From: Methanoperedens sp049303315
GTDB lineage: Archaea; Halobacteriota; Methanosarcinia; Methanosarcinales; Methanoperedenaceae
Reading direction: 5' to 3'
Length of the DNA stretch: 64,000 nt
Assembly: GCA_049303315.1 (NCBI GenBank)
Contig: JBAQMZ010000015.1
Span: forward strand, 62,001-126,000
In this document: one piece after another, positions 44,398 through 52,791 of the stretch
How the letters are laid out: each line of letters starts with the position of its first letter
How positions within the stretch are numbered: the stretch's first letter is position 1
Position numbers and translations under genes: made by a program
Notes under the pieces: generated by a model
Database searches by the model: none
The model's input: the letters and a program-made list of their open reading frames with translations, nothing else
What the model was told of the DNA's origin: nothing

Positions 44398-45581
44398 GCT
44401 TCTATCTCCAGGAGATTCTTATTTTTTACTAATTCCACGAAAGCCTCGGCTCTCGTTCGAATAGCTTCGACATCAGAGCTTGCATATTCCGTATGGATCT
44501 CAAGCAGCGGTATTCCCTCTTTCTTGAGAACGTCCTTTGTTTCGCCTGCCTTGAAAGTGAACGGATCGCAGTATCTCAGTGTGTGATAGATTACACCCTG
44601 TGCCTTGTAGTCCTTGATTAATTGCTTCAGGTTCTTAAGACGCCCGTCTGTTTCCAGATCAAGATAAGGCAGTGCAGCATGAGGAACGCGGTTGATATAT
44701 GCATCTGCTATCCCGTTTATGGACGACTCTTTAATATTGACGTTCAGAACCGGATTAAGACCAGACCAGAGATCATCGCCTACAATTCTTCCGCCAACCT
44801 TCTCGATAATACTTATCAGCTTTGTATCTTTGGGAGGAATTATGCTGCCGGATATGAAGATACGAGCATCCCCATTAAGATTTCCAATTTTTGGAATGCC
44901 GTGTTTTTCTTTCAGCTCTTTTAAAAGTTCCTGAAGTAATGAGTTATATCGACCTCTATCCAGGTAAAATCCTGCATGTATCACATCGAAAACTTCACGC
45001 CATTTTATGGGTGCTTTGTCAATTGCCTGATAGTTGTACAGTTCTTTAATGGATTTCCTTATACTATTGTAAAGTTTGATAGATTCTGCAAGCTTATTAT
45101 TATCAAGTTTGTTTCCGGCAAATTCTTCTAATTTCTTTGTGAAGGCTTCCACTTCTTTGCGGAAATAAACCTGTCCTTCAGGTGAAGTAAAATTTCTTGG
45201 TACTCCAAGGATAAGGGTATTTACCTTGAAGTAATATTTAATGAGCTCTGCAACGCGGTAAATTTGCAGGCAGGTAGCATCCACTGCAACTAAATCCGAA
45301 TTTTGGATATAGGGATCCTTATTTTCTGCAAAAAGACCCACGGCTTCTCTTACATATACGCAATTTTTTGTGGAGATATATCTTGCACCGATCTCAACTA
45401 ATCTGTCATCCCCTCCTGTACCCAGCCTGATAGGAATTAATCCTAATGCATGGATTAACTCTTCAGGGATATTGTAATTAAGCCATCCAACTACTTTTTC
45501 TCCGTTTTTTCTGGCTTCTGCAAGCTCTTGAGGTCTATCCTTTACCGCTTCTTCTATTTTTTTTAAAGTCTCTAATACCAT
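44394..45581 (-). CDS. Canonical HgdB/double-cubane-type Fe-S protein
   Basis: 395 residues, the usual length for 2-hydroxyacyl-CoA dehydratase D-component or double-cubane cluster proteins. VVGWLNYNIPEELIHALGL, Cys74 (NCVYVREAVG), Cys104 (DATCLQIYRV), GDDLWSGLN and Cys338 (RYCDPFTFK) match the three-cysteine cluster site. Known double-cubane proteins, driven by an ATP-dependent reductase, reduce small molecules such as acetylene or azide; dehydratases act on acyl-CoA. No second dehydratase subunit gene of canonical type is adjacent, so a homodimeric double-cubane protein is favoured. Confidence 0.85.
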   Translation of the reverse strand: MVLETLKKIEEAVKDRPQELAEARKNGEKVVGWLNYNIPEELIHALGLIPIRLGTGGDDRLVEIGARYISTKNCVYVREAVGLFAENKDPYIQNSDLVAVDATCLQIYRVAELIKYYFKVNTLILGVPRNFTSPEGQVYFRKEVEAFTKKLEEFAGNKLDNNKLAESIKLYNSIRKSIKELYNYQAIDKAPIKWREVFDVIHAGFYLDRGRYNSLLQELLKELKEKHGIPKIGNLNGDARIFISGSIIPPKDTKLISIIEKVGGRIVGDDLWSGLNPVLNVNIKESSINGIADAYINRVPHAALPYLDLETDGRLKNLKQLIKDYKAQGVIYHTLRYCDPFTFKAGETKDVLKKEGIPLLEIHTEYASSDVEAIRTRAEAFVELVKNKNLLEIEA

Positions 45582-45583
45582 AC

Positions 45584-46390
45584 TTACACCTTTGAGCCGT
45601 AGGTTTTGGCCAGCACTGCCGCTCCCAGTGCCCCAACTAACTGCGGGTCATATTCTGGCGCAACTATCTTTGCTTTAAGTACTTCTTCCAGTGCTGCTTT
45701 CATTCCCACATTTTTTGCAACTCCGCCTGAGAAGAAAACATCGCTCTCCACACCGACACGGGAAAACATCCCTGATATTCTGTTAGCAATAGCATGGTGT
45801 ATTCCTTTAATGATATTCTCTGATTTCTCGCCTCTTGCCAGCAGTGAGATCGTCTCAGATTCTGCAAAAACCGTACATGTGCTGCTCATTGGGACGACTT
45901 CTTTTGCTTTTAATGACATTGGACCCAGGTCGTTAAGTTTAACCTTGAAAACATTTGCCATAACTTCAAGGAATCGCCCTGTGCCTGCTGCGCATTTGTC
46001 ATTCATTGCAAAGTCAACAACATTGCCTTTTTCATCCAGGCGGATCGCTTTGCAATCCTGCCCACCCATGTCAATTATTGTTCTGGTTGCAGGGTGCAGG
46101 TAATGTGCTCCCCTGCCATGGCAGGTTATCTCAGTTACTGTTTTATCTGCATAAGGCGCTGAGATCCTTCCATAACCCGTTGCAACTATGTATTTCAGGT
46201 CATCACGCGTGAGTTTTGCAGATTCAAGTGCTTTCTGGAGAGCAAGCAAGCCGCTCTCTTCTGAGTATAGTCCAGTTGGGATAAGGCTATAGCCAGCTAT
46301 CGAGCCATTTGATACAATTATTGATTTTGCTGTCAGCGAGCCTACATCCACACCAGCAAATGCTGGTTTTTTATTATTTTTTTCAGTCAT
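45584..46390 (-). CDS. ATP-dependent activator/reductase (HgdC, BadF/BadG, DCCP-reductase type)
   Basis: 268 residues, ASKHA ATPase fold. Phosphate motif AGVDVGSLTAKSIIV, DMGGQDCKAI, and the bridging [4Fe-4S] ligands Cys133 (NDKCAAGTG) and Cys172 (MSSTCTVF), one pair per subunit of a dimer. It uses ATP to push a single electron onto its partner. It is the first gene of the 23-gene operon, 2 bp before the canonical partner, and probably serves the six paralogues too. Confidence 0.93.
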   Translation of the reverse strand: MTEKNNKKPAFAGVDVGSLTAKSIIVSNGSIAGYSLIPTGLYSEESGLLALQKALESAKLTRDDLKYIVATGYGRISAPYADKTVTEITCHGRGAHYLHPATRTIIDMGGQDCKAIRLDEKGNVVDFAMNDKCAAGTGRFLEVMANVFKVKLNDLGPMSLKAKEVVPMSSTCTVFAESETISLLARGEKSENIIKGIHHAIANRISGMFSRVGVESDVFFSGGVAKNVGMKAALEEVLKAKIVAPEYDPQLVGALGAAVLAKTYGSKV

Positions 46391-46433
46391 TTTATCCTCC
46401 TTATTTACTAAGAATTATCTCACTATTCCCTGT

Positions 46434-46506
46434 AGATATATATCACATTTTAGAAATCAGCAACTATCGCCCTGTTTATTCCAAATCCTGCATGATTGCG
46501 GCAATA
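46434..46506 (-). promoter_or_regulatory. Promoter module of the 24-kb operon
   Basis: On the minus strand: ATTGCCGCAATCATGC, TTTGGAATAAACAG, GCGATAGTTGCTGATTTCT, then GATATATATC. The TATA centre is about 48 nt from the activator ATG. It overlaps the 3' end of the MFS gene. Confidence 0.78.
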
Positions 46507-47687
46507 TTTTCCGAATCAATTCTGTTTTTTCTGCTTTCCATGAAAGTAAATAATGACAGGGCACCGAAGAGAGGTATGAACGAAAGGAAGATTGCCTGTA
46601 TGCTAAAAATATCTCCGATCATTCCTCCCAGCGTTGGTCCTAATATTGAACCCATGCCAAAACCGAAAGAGAAGATACCTGCTATCTTGCCTTTTTCTCC
46701 TTCTATATTCCCGACCTGTGTAAAAGTAATAAGGGTAATCAAACCTGAGCTTAGACCAAGGACGATAGATGCTATTGAAAGCTGCAATATATCCCTGCTC
46801 ATTCCTAACACCAGCAGAGCGAGAATGGTTACAATAAAGCTGAATAAATACAGATTAGTATTATTTTTGCGAAGCAACTGCCCGCAGAAAAATACTACAC
46901 AGATCGTTGCTCCTCCTTTTAATGCTATTAACATAGCAGCTACGCCCGCAGATAAACCTAAGTCTTTGATCACAAGGACAATGATGAAGGTCGAAAAAGT
47001 AATAAAAAATGCACCATTAATACTCTCAATAATAGTTGCAGATACTAAAGACCTGTTTTTTGCAAGTGCCTTATAATGATTTGAGGCATCTGCGAGCCTA
47101 AAATTTTTTGGTTTAACAGGTAAATTGCTTCCACCATTTGTCCGAGCAAGAATCACTAAGAACGGCGCAAGCAAAAATACGCCTGCAAGTGCGAAATAGC
47201 TTTTATAGCTCATAGCTACTATAGCTATTCCGCCAAGAATAGGTCCGATCAATGCACCACCCACACTCATCGAGCCCTTGAACCAACCTCCTTTTTTGAT
47301 GCCAATGGTGTTCATATTCTTGAAAAAATCAGCATTGAGTGAGGTTGTCCTTAAAGATCTTGCCATACCGAAGAATACCATAATGAGAAGAAGAAGTTCA
47401 ATACTAGATACATATGAGATGAGAACAATTATTGATGAACCCATCACAGCGCTTACAGAGTACATCTTTTTCGAGCCTAAATAATCCACCATGAATCCCG
47501 CAGGTAATACTACAAGTAAATCCCCGATTCCGGCTATCCCTTTGATCAGACCGATCTCCGTGGAGGATGCATTGAGGCTGAGTGCGTAAATGGGTAATAT
47601 CAAATTCACCATACCCATCGCAATACCGGTGCTGATATTGATGAGCATAAATTTGAAAATAAGCTCATTGCCCTGAAAAATCTTCAT
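46476..47687 (-). CDS. MFS transporter
   Basis: 403 residues, 12 helices. The MFS loop motif appears as GFMVDYLGSKKMYSVSA, and the N-terminus NELIFKFMLINISTGIAMG is nearly identical in pattern to the 48110-49330 protein, so the two are duplicates. Substrate unknown. The TATA lies about 25 nt before the ATG, so the message is leaderless or nearly so. Confidence 0.85.
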   Translation of the reverse strand: MKIFQGNELIFKFMLINISTGIAMGMVNLILPIYALSLNASSTEIGLIKGIAGIGDLLVVLPAGFMVDYLGSKKMYSVSAVMGSSIIVLISYVSSIELLLLIMVFFGMARSLRTTSLNADFFKNMNTIGIKKGGWFKGSMSVGGALIGPILGGIAIVAMSYKSYFALAGVFLLAPFLVILARTNGGSNLPVKPKNFRLADASNHYKALAKNRSLVSATIIESINGAFFITFSTFIIVLVIKDLGLSAGVAAMLIALKGGATICVVFFCGQLLRKNNTNLYLFSFIVTILALLVLGMSRDILQLSIASIVLGLSSGLITLITFTQVGNIEGEKGKIAGIFSFGFGMGSILGPTLGGMIGDIFSIQAIFLSFIPLFGALSLFTFMESRKNRIDSENIAAIMQDLE

Positions 47688-47706
47688 GGGGCAAAATCCT
47701 AAAAAC

Positions 47707-47776
47707 GGATATATAGCAATATGGAAATCAGCAAGTATTGTCGCTATTGTTTTGAAAAACGAATGTTTGAGGCAAT
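47707..47776 (-). promoter_or_regulatory. Conserved promoter module upstream of the first MFS gene
   Basis: On the minus strand: ATTGCCTCAAACATTCG, TTTTTCAAAACAATAGCG, ACAATACTTGCTGATTTC, then TATATATCC. Confidence 0.8.
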
Positions 47777-47782
47777 TATTTC

Positions 47783-48115
47783 CCGGACTGCCTTAGAACA
47801 TATTCCAGATATTCTGCATTCCCTGCTATGGTGCTGCGGATGGGCAGGTTAATGGACATCGTGATTCACATTGTCCGCATTTGGTGTAGGTTTTGACCCT
47901 TTCAACAAATTCACTGCCCTGCTTATCTATAAAAGATTTTACACCAAGTTTTTTGATAGACAGCCTAGCGTTCCCCCTAAACTACTGCGGTATCAATAAA
48001 GTTCACTCCCATTTCGATGCATCCCCGCACGACCTTTACTGCTTCATTGAATTCCATACGAGATATGGGTATTCCGCCAAATCCAATGCGGGAAACTTTA
48101 TAACCCGTGTTACCC
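47783..48115 (-). pseudogene. Decayed aldo/keto reductase with C-terminal 4Fe-4S motif
   Basis: On the minus strand the N-terminal segment GNTGYKVSRIGFGGIPISRM and GCIEMGVNFIDTAV is clear. It then breaks off, and only the C-terminal part follows: VERVKTYTKCGQCESRCPLT, a stop and frame change, then GNAEYLEYVLRQSGK. About two thirds of the usual protein is missing, so this is a remnant with an internal deletion. It fills the gap between the two duplicated MFS genes. Confidence 0.75.
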
Positions 48116-49330
48116 AACGGTATTTTCTTCAACATTTTCAGGTAATTTGCTGATGTTTTCAGTTACAATTCTTTTACCGCTAATAAAAGTATGAAGTGCC
48201 AGCGCGCCAAATGGAACCATAAAAGCAAGGAAAATCGCCTGCACGCCGAAAGCATCTCCTATTATTCCAGCGAGTGTAGGTCCTATGATTGCGCCAGCGC
48301 CATTGCCAAAAGAAAAGAAACCTGCTATCTTGCCTTTTTCTCCATCAATAATTCCGACCTCAGTAAAATTGATAAGGGTGATCAGACCTGTGCCCACGCC
48401 ATTTATCAATGAGCCCATCCCAAGCTGAATAGTATCTGTTCCAATCCCCAAAAGAAGAAGTGAAAAAATAGTTGTAATGTAAGCAAATAAATATAAACCT
48501 TTATTGTTCTTTCGCAGGTATGCACCCCCGAAGAATACAACGAGCAGCGTGGAGAGACCCCTTATAGAGATAAGCGCCGCCGCTATACCAGGGGATAAAC
48601 CGAGATCCCTTATCACCAGCACAGTTATAAAGGCAGAAAAGGTCATGAAAAATGCGGAGTTCAGACCATTTTTTATAGTTGAACTGACCAGAAGCCTGTT
48701 CTTTGTAAGAGACTTATAGTGGTTTGAAGTATCAATGATGCTAAAAATCTTTGGCTTAACCGGCGAATCATTTACCCGGCTTGAGCGAGCGGATATTATT
48801 ATAAGCGGAACAAGCAAAAATGCACTCGTTAATGCATAATAGCTTGTATAACCCATGGCTAAAATCGCTATTCCTCCAATTAATGGACCGATGAAAGATG
48901 ATCCTATGGTTATCGCACCCTTAAAAAATCCTGCTTTCTTTACTCCAATAGTGTTTATATGTTTGAAAAAATCAGCGTTGTTTGAAGTTGTCCTGGCGGT
49001 TCTCGATATGCCGTAGAACAACATTACAAGCAGGAGAAACTCGGGATTGGTGGCAAATGAAATGGACATTATTATCAATGATCCGAATATACAGCTTACA
49101 GAATACATCTTTCTTGAGCCAAAGTAATCTACAAGAAAGCCGGCAGGCAGGACGACCAGCAAATCCCCAATTCCCGTAAATCCTTTTATTAAACCGATTT
49201 CTGAAGAGGTTGCATTGAGGCTGAGAGCGTACACAGGTATTATAAAATTCATCATACCCACAGCGATGCCTGAGCTGATGTTTACAAGCATAAAATTGAA
49301 AAGAAGTTCATTTCGCTCAAGAAATTTCAT
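48110..49330 (-). CDS. MFS transporter, paralogue of the 46476 gene
   Basis: 406 residues, 12 helices. NELLFNFMLVNISSGIAVG, GFLVDYFGSRKMYSVSC and NTIGVKKAGFFKGAITIG parallel the neighbouring MFS protein throughout. Both are driven by the same promoter module. The duplicated pair may move related compounds in or out in connection with the large operon; this is inferred from position only. Confidence 0.85.
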   Translation of the reverse strand: MKFLERNELLFNFMLVNISSGIAVGMMNFIIPVYALSLNATSSEIGLIKGFTGIGDLLVVLPAGFLVDYFGSRKMYSVSCIFGSLIIMSISFATNPEFLLLVMLFYGISRTARTTSNNADFFKHINTIGVKKAGFFKGAITIGSSFIGPLIGGIAILAMGYTSYYALTSAFLLVPLIIISARSSRVNDSPVKPKIFSIIDTSNHYKSLTKNRLLVSSTIKNGLNSAFFMTFSAFITVLVIRDLGLSPGIAAALISIRGLSTLLVVFFGGAYLRKNNKGLYLFAYITTIFSLLLLGIGTDTIQLGMGSLINGVGTGLITLINFTEVGIIDGEKGKIAGFFSFGNGAGAIIGPTLAGIIGDAFGVQAIFLAFMVPFGALALHTFISGKRIVTENISKLPENVEENTVG

Positions 49331-49350
49331 GACCAGAGTCTAAAAACCAG

Positions 49351-49418
49351 GTATATAACAATATAGAAATCAGCAAGTGTTGCTGTATTTATTCGGAAAA
49401 ACGAAAGTTTGAGGCAAA
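49351..49418 (-). promoter_or_regulatory. Conserved promoter module upstream of the second MFS gene
   Basis: On the minus strand: TTTGCCTCAAACTTTCG, TTTTTCCGAATAAATAC, GCAACACTTGCTGATTTCT, then TATATACC. The TATA is about 24 nt before the ATG, implying a leaderless message. Confidence 0.82.
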
Positions 49419-49432
49419 CTTCTTGTCTCTTT

Positions 49433-50656
49433 TTATTCAAGTCCAGACCAAACAAACACACCCGTAATTACCAGCGTGAGCACAAAACTTGCAAAAAAGC
49501 CGGCAGTGAACCCTACCACGGTAATGATGATACCGGTCACGAGTGGGCCCATCGAGTGTCCGATATCCATCGTCGATGATAGTGCACCCATGGATGCGCC
49601 GATCTCTTCCATTTTGGCAATATCCGCGACATACGCACTTGTTGCGACTGTGGACAGGGAAATGCCCAGGCCTGTCCCAATGCTGATTACGATGAAATGG
49701 GGAAAGGATGAAGAGAGCGGGATGGCGGCGATCGCTATCCCTGACAGGAGGAGACCAACGCAGATCTGTATGCGCTTGTCAATGCGGTCGGCAATCCAGC
49801 CGAATACAGGTTTTGTTGCTGCAATCAGTAACACCTGCACCGCAAAGATGATGCCGGTCTGGTATGGGTCAACGCCCCTGGACGCGAGGAATAGCGGCAG
49901 AAATGTTTCGAACGTTCCGAATGAAAAATAGGTCGCCATATCGACAAGGGCAATCCCCCGAAGCCTGCGATGGGAAAAGAAATTAACAAAGCTTTCTTTA
50001 AATACCGACAACGTGATAACTTTCAGCGGCAGGTCGTTTTTCTCCCGGTATAATAAGGTCATCACAAAGACTGGAACAGCAGCGAACGCGGCAGCAACAT
50101 AGACTATCTGAAACCGAAAAAGACCCGGGTATGCGGCAAAGAAGGATAGGATTACGCCGCCAGTAATGGGTGCAAGGGTTCTGCCAATCAGGGTTGAGGA
50201 CGCGTACTTTCCGAGCATCTCTCCTTTTCTGGCGAAGAACTGTTCGACAATGATGGCAGAGATGACCGGACCCAGGATTGCCGTTGCAGTGCCATGAAAG
50301 AACCTTATAGGAATCATCCAGATGGGCTGGTCGATGAACATATAGAGCAACGGCGCGATCAGGAAGATTGCTCCTGCGGTGATCAGCAGGCGTCGGCGTC
50401 CGAGACGGTCTGAGAGAACCCCCACCGGAAAGCTGAACAGAATGCCAGCAAACGGTGAGATTGCAGAAATCAGCCCGATCACTGCATCGCTCGACCCAAT
50501 CGATTGCATGAAGAGGGGAAGCACGGGGTTTTTCGAGATCGTAGTTGAAAAAATCGCAAAAAAACCTAAAATAGAGATATAGTACATCAACCGACGGTCA
50601 GTGGATGTCGGTGCATGTACTTCATCGGGTTCGGGGATAGCAGTCAAGAGCTTCAC
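49433..50656 (-). CDS. MFS transporter (multidrug/sugar-type)
   Basis: 407 residues with the MFS signature GVLSDRLGRRRLLITAG between helices 2 and 3 and GWIADRIDKRIQICVG in the second half. RFFHGTATAILGPVISAI is typical of drug/H+ antiporters. It differs from the two MFS genes next to it, and its G/C-richer codons suggest another origin. Substrate unknown. Confidence 0.87.
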   Translation of the reverse strand: MKLLTAIPEPDEVHAPTSTDRRLMYYISILGFFAIFSTTISKNPVLPLFMQSIGSSDAVIGLISAISPFAGILFSFPVGVLSDRLGRRRLLITAGAIFLIAPLLYMFIDQPIWMIPIRFFHGTATAILGPVISAIIVEQFFARKGEMLGKYASSTLIGRTLAPITGGVILSFFAAYPGLFRFQIVYVAAAFAAVPVFVMTLLYREKNDLPLKVITLSVFKESFVNFFSHRRLRGIALVDMATYFSFGTFETFLPLFLASRGVDPYQTGIIFAVQVLLIAATKPVFGWIADRIDKRIQICVGLLLSGIAIAAIPLSSSFPHFIVISIGTGLGISLSTVATSAYVADIAKMEEIGASMGALSSTMDIGHSMGPLVTGIIITVVGFTAGFFASFVLTLVITGVFVWSGLE

Positions 50657-50677
50657 CTTAAGACTCCTTTAGAATCT

Positions 50678-50854
50678 TTAGTCCAATTTCTGAATCCAGC
50701 TAACGCCTTTACCCTCGCTCCATACGTTCTCTACTGTGTTTTCCAATGAAACCGTTACAGAATCTCTTGAAACCAAGGCCGTTAAGTTGATGGTCTCCAG
50801 GTACACTGTCATAAAATATATTGGATATCCAATCCTTTCAATTGGATCTGCCAT
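50678..50854 (-). CDS. Small hypothetical protein (58 aa)
   Basis: ATG 50854 has GGAGT 5-6 nt upstream. The peptide MADPIERIGYPIYFMTVYLE continues with a beta-like, negatively charged C-terminal half and ends QKLD. No family recognised. It fills most of the 257-bp gap between the homoaconitase-type small subunit and the MFS gene; the rest of the gap shows nothing. Confidence 0.5.
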   Translation of the reverse strand: MADPIERIGYPIYFMTVYLETINLTALVSRDSVTVSLENTVENVWSEGKGVSWIQKLD

Positions 50855-50913
50855 TGTTACTCCATGTTTTATTTTCAGGAAGGAATATCATTTGCTTCAC
50901 TTGAAATTCTTTT

Positions 50914-51414
50914 TCATACCGCATCAACCTTTTTGCGATGCCCGACCAGTCCACCATCAGCCAGTATCTCACGAAGGAAATCAGGAAGTTTTGTAGCCGG
51001 ATATTTCACGCCTTCATGCACAATTATTCCATTCCCCATATCAATTTCAATAATATCTCCTTCTTTGCAGTCGATTTTAGCTTCAATAATAGGCAGACCC
51101 ACATTGATAGCATTCCTGAAAAATATCCTTGCAAATGACCTGGCGACTATACAGGCTACGCCAGCATATTTTAATGCCAGGGGCGCCTGTTCGCGGGATG
51201 AGCCGCATCCGAAATTCTCACCCGCTACGATTACATCGCCTTTTTGCACTTTTTTCGGGAACTGCGAGTCAATACCTTCCATGACATGCGCGGCGAATAT
51301 CCCAAAATCAGTGGTGCGCAGGTATTTTCCTGGTATGATCACATCAGTATCTATATTGTCACCAAATTTCCACACAATTCCAGTGAGCGTTTTCGGATAA
51401 TTATTGATTGTCAT
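50914..51414 (-). CDS. aksE: Homoaconitase-type small subunit
   Basis: 166 residues with DNIDTDVIIPGKYLRT, NFGCGSSREQAPLAL and SFARIFFRNAINVG. The specificity loop Y31-L32-R33-T34 is the YLRT motif reported for the methanogen homoaconitase MJ1271, where the Arg recognises the extra carboxylate of homocitrate-type substrates; isopropylmalate enzymes have other residues there. This favours a role in 2-oxosuberate and coenzyme B synthesis. It starts 1 bp after the large subunit. The leuD-type protein at 1075 lacks the Arg. Confidence 0.8.
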   Translation of the reverse strand: MTINNYPKTLTGIVWKFGDNIDTDVIIPGKYLRTTDFGIFAAHVMEGIDSQFPKKVQKGDVIVAGENFGCGSSREQAPLALKYAGVACIVARSFARIFFRNAINVGLPIIEAKIDCKEGDIIEIDMGNGIIVHEGVKYPATKLPDFLREILADGGLVGHRKKVDAV

Positions 51415-51415
51415 G

Positions 51416-52660
51416 TCAAATAACCTCCCTCGGGTCTGCTATCTCACCCCGCAAAGCGCTTGCTGCCGCGGTCTCAGGCGAAGATAGGTATATCAATCCT
51501 CCTGCGCCCATACGTCCCTTGAAGTTTCGGTTGGATGTGGAAAGACAGGTCTCGCCTTCGCATATCACTCCCTGGTGGGCGCCGAGGCACGGCCCGCATC
51601 CGGGCGGCGCGATAACAGCGCCTGCTTTAAGAAGAGTTGAAATTATACCGGATTCAGCGGCTTTAATGAGGACTGAACGCGAAGCCGGGAGCACGATAGT
51701 CCTGACTTTCACCTGCTTTCCACGCAGAATCTTTGCAGCAATATGGAGATCCTCATATCTGCCGTTAGTACATGAACCTATGAAAACCTGGTCAAGCGGT
51801 GTTCCGACGACTTCGCTTACATTGGAAACATTATCCACTTCATGCGGTTTTGCTATCTGCGGCTCAAGGTTTGCCACATCAAGATACAATTCTTTGCAGT
51901 AATTGGCGCCTTCATCAGCATAAACCGGCTCGCATTTTTCTTTAGCCTTCCCCTTTAGATAGGCAAACGTTTTTTCGTCAGCCGGCACTATACCGGTTTT
52001 TGCTCCCATTTCTATGGACATATTGCAAAGCGTCATGCGATCTGCCATCGAAAGACCCAGTATAGTCTCACCGTAATATTCTATCGCTTTATAATTAGCG
52101 CCATCGGTTCCTATGTTCTTGATGATATTAAGTGTCAGGTCTTTTGCCGATACGCCCTTTGAAAGCTTTCCTTCTACCATTATCCTGATGGTCTGTGGCA
52201 CGCGAAGCCAGAGTTTTCCAGAGGCAAATATCTCTGCCATATCCGTCGCCCCGACACCTGTTGCAAATGCCCCGAATGCCCCGTATGTGCATGAGTGCGA
52301 ATCCGCACCTATTATAAGTTTTCCGGGCATGGCAAATCCATTTTCAGGAAGGACCTGATGGCATATGCCTTCGCCTATGTCAAAGAAGTTGGTGATTCCC
52401 TGTTCGCGAAGCCATTGCCTTAGCCCCTGATGTAGTTTCGCACCAGTATCGGTATGGGCAGGCGTATAGTGATCAAATGGTATGATTATTCGCTCTGGAT
52501 TCCATACTTTCTTTGCACCCATTTCCTTAAAGGCTTTCACGGCAAGCACACCTGTACCGTCATGCGCCATCGCATAATCAATATTGGCTATCACAAAATC
52601 ATCCGCAGCGGCTTGTTTTCCGGCTGCGCGGCTGAGAATCTTTTCACTTATTGTTGGCAT
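51416..52660 (-). CDS. aksD: Homoaconitase-type large subunit
   Basis: 414 residues, the Fe-S subunit of the LeuC/HacA family. HQVLPENGFAMPGKLIIGAD, GADSHSCTYGAFGAFATGVG, the cluster cysteines in FIGSCTNGRYEDL and APPGCGPCLGAHQG, and an ending with FKGRMG are all in place. The substrate assignment follows its small-subunit partner. The ATG is about 32 nt from the promoter TATA. Confidence 0.85.
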   Translation of the reverse strand: MPTISEKILSRAAGKQAAADDFVIANIDYAMAHDGTGVLAVKAFKEMGAKKVWNPERIIIPFDHYTPAHTDTGAKLHQGLRQWLREQGITNFFDIGEGICHQVLPENGFAMPGKLIIGADSHSCTYGAFGAFATGVGATDMAEIFASGKLWLRVPQTIRIMVEGKLSKGVSAKDLTLNIIKNIGTDGANYKAIEYYGETILGLSMADRMTLCNMSIEMGAKTGIVPADEKTFAYLKGKAKEKCEPVYADEGANYCKELYLDVANLEPQIAKPHEVDNVSNVSEVVGTPLDQVFIGSCTNGRYEDLHIAAKILRGKQVKVRTIVLPASRSVLIKAAESGIISTLLKAGAVIAPPGCGPCLGAHQGVICEGETCLSTSNRNFKGRMGAGGLIYLSSPETAAASALRGEIADPREVI

Positions 52661-52688
52661 AGTTATTTTGCCATAGTATTAAAAGCGG

Positions 52689-52756
52689 GTATATAGTACT
52701 ATAGAATTCAGCAATTGTTGTCTTATTTGTTCGGAAAAACGAACGGTTGAGGCAAG
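52689..52756 (-). promoter_or_regulatory. Conserved promoter module upstream of the homoaconitase pair
   Basis: On the minus strand: CTTGCCTCAACCGTTCG, TTTTTCCGAACAAATAA, GACAACAATTGCTGAATTCT, then TATATACCC. Confidence 0.82.
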
Positions 52757-52791
52757 GTTTTTTGTTCGTTCACTCTTTTGAGACATAATGT

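Noticed and set aside
46309..47076. Plus-strand open frame of 255 codons
   Set aside because: It lies antisense to a clear MFS transporter gene and the operon promoter, shows no domain or ribosome site, and its composition mirrors the opposite strand.
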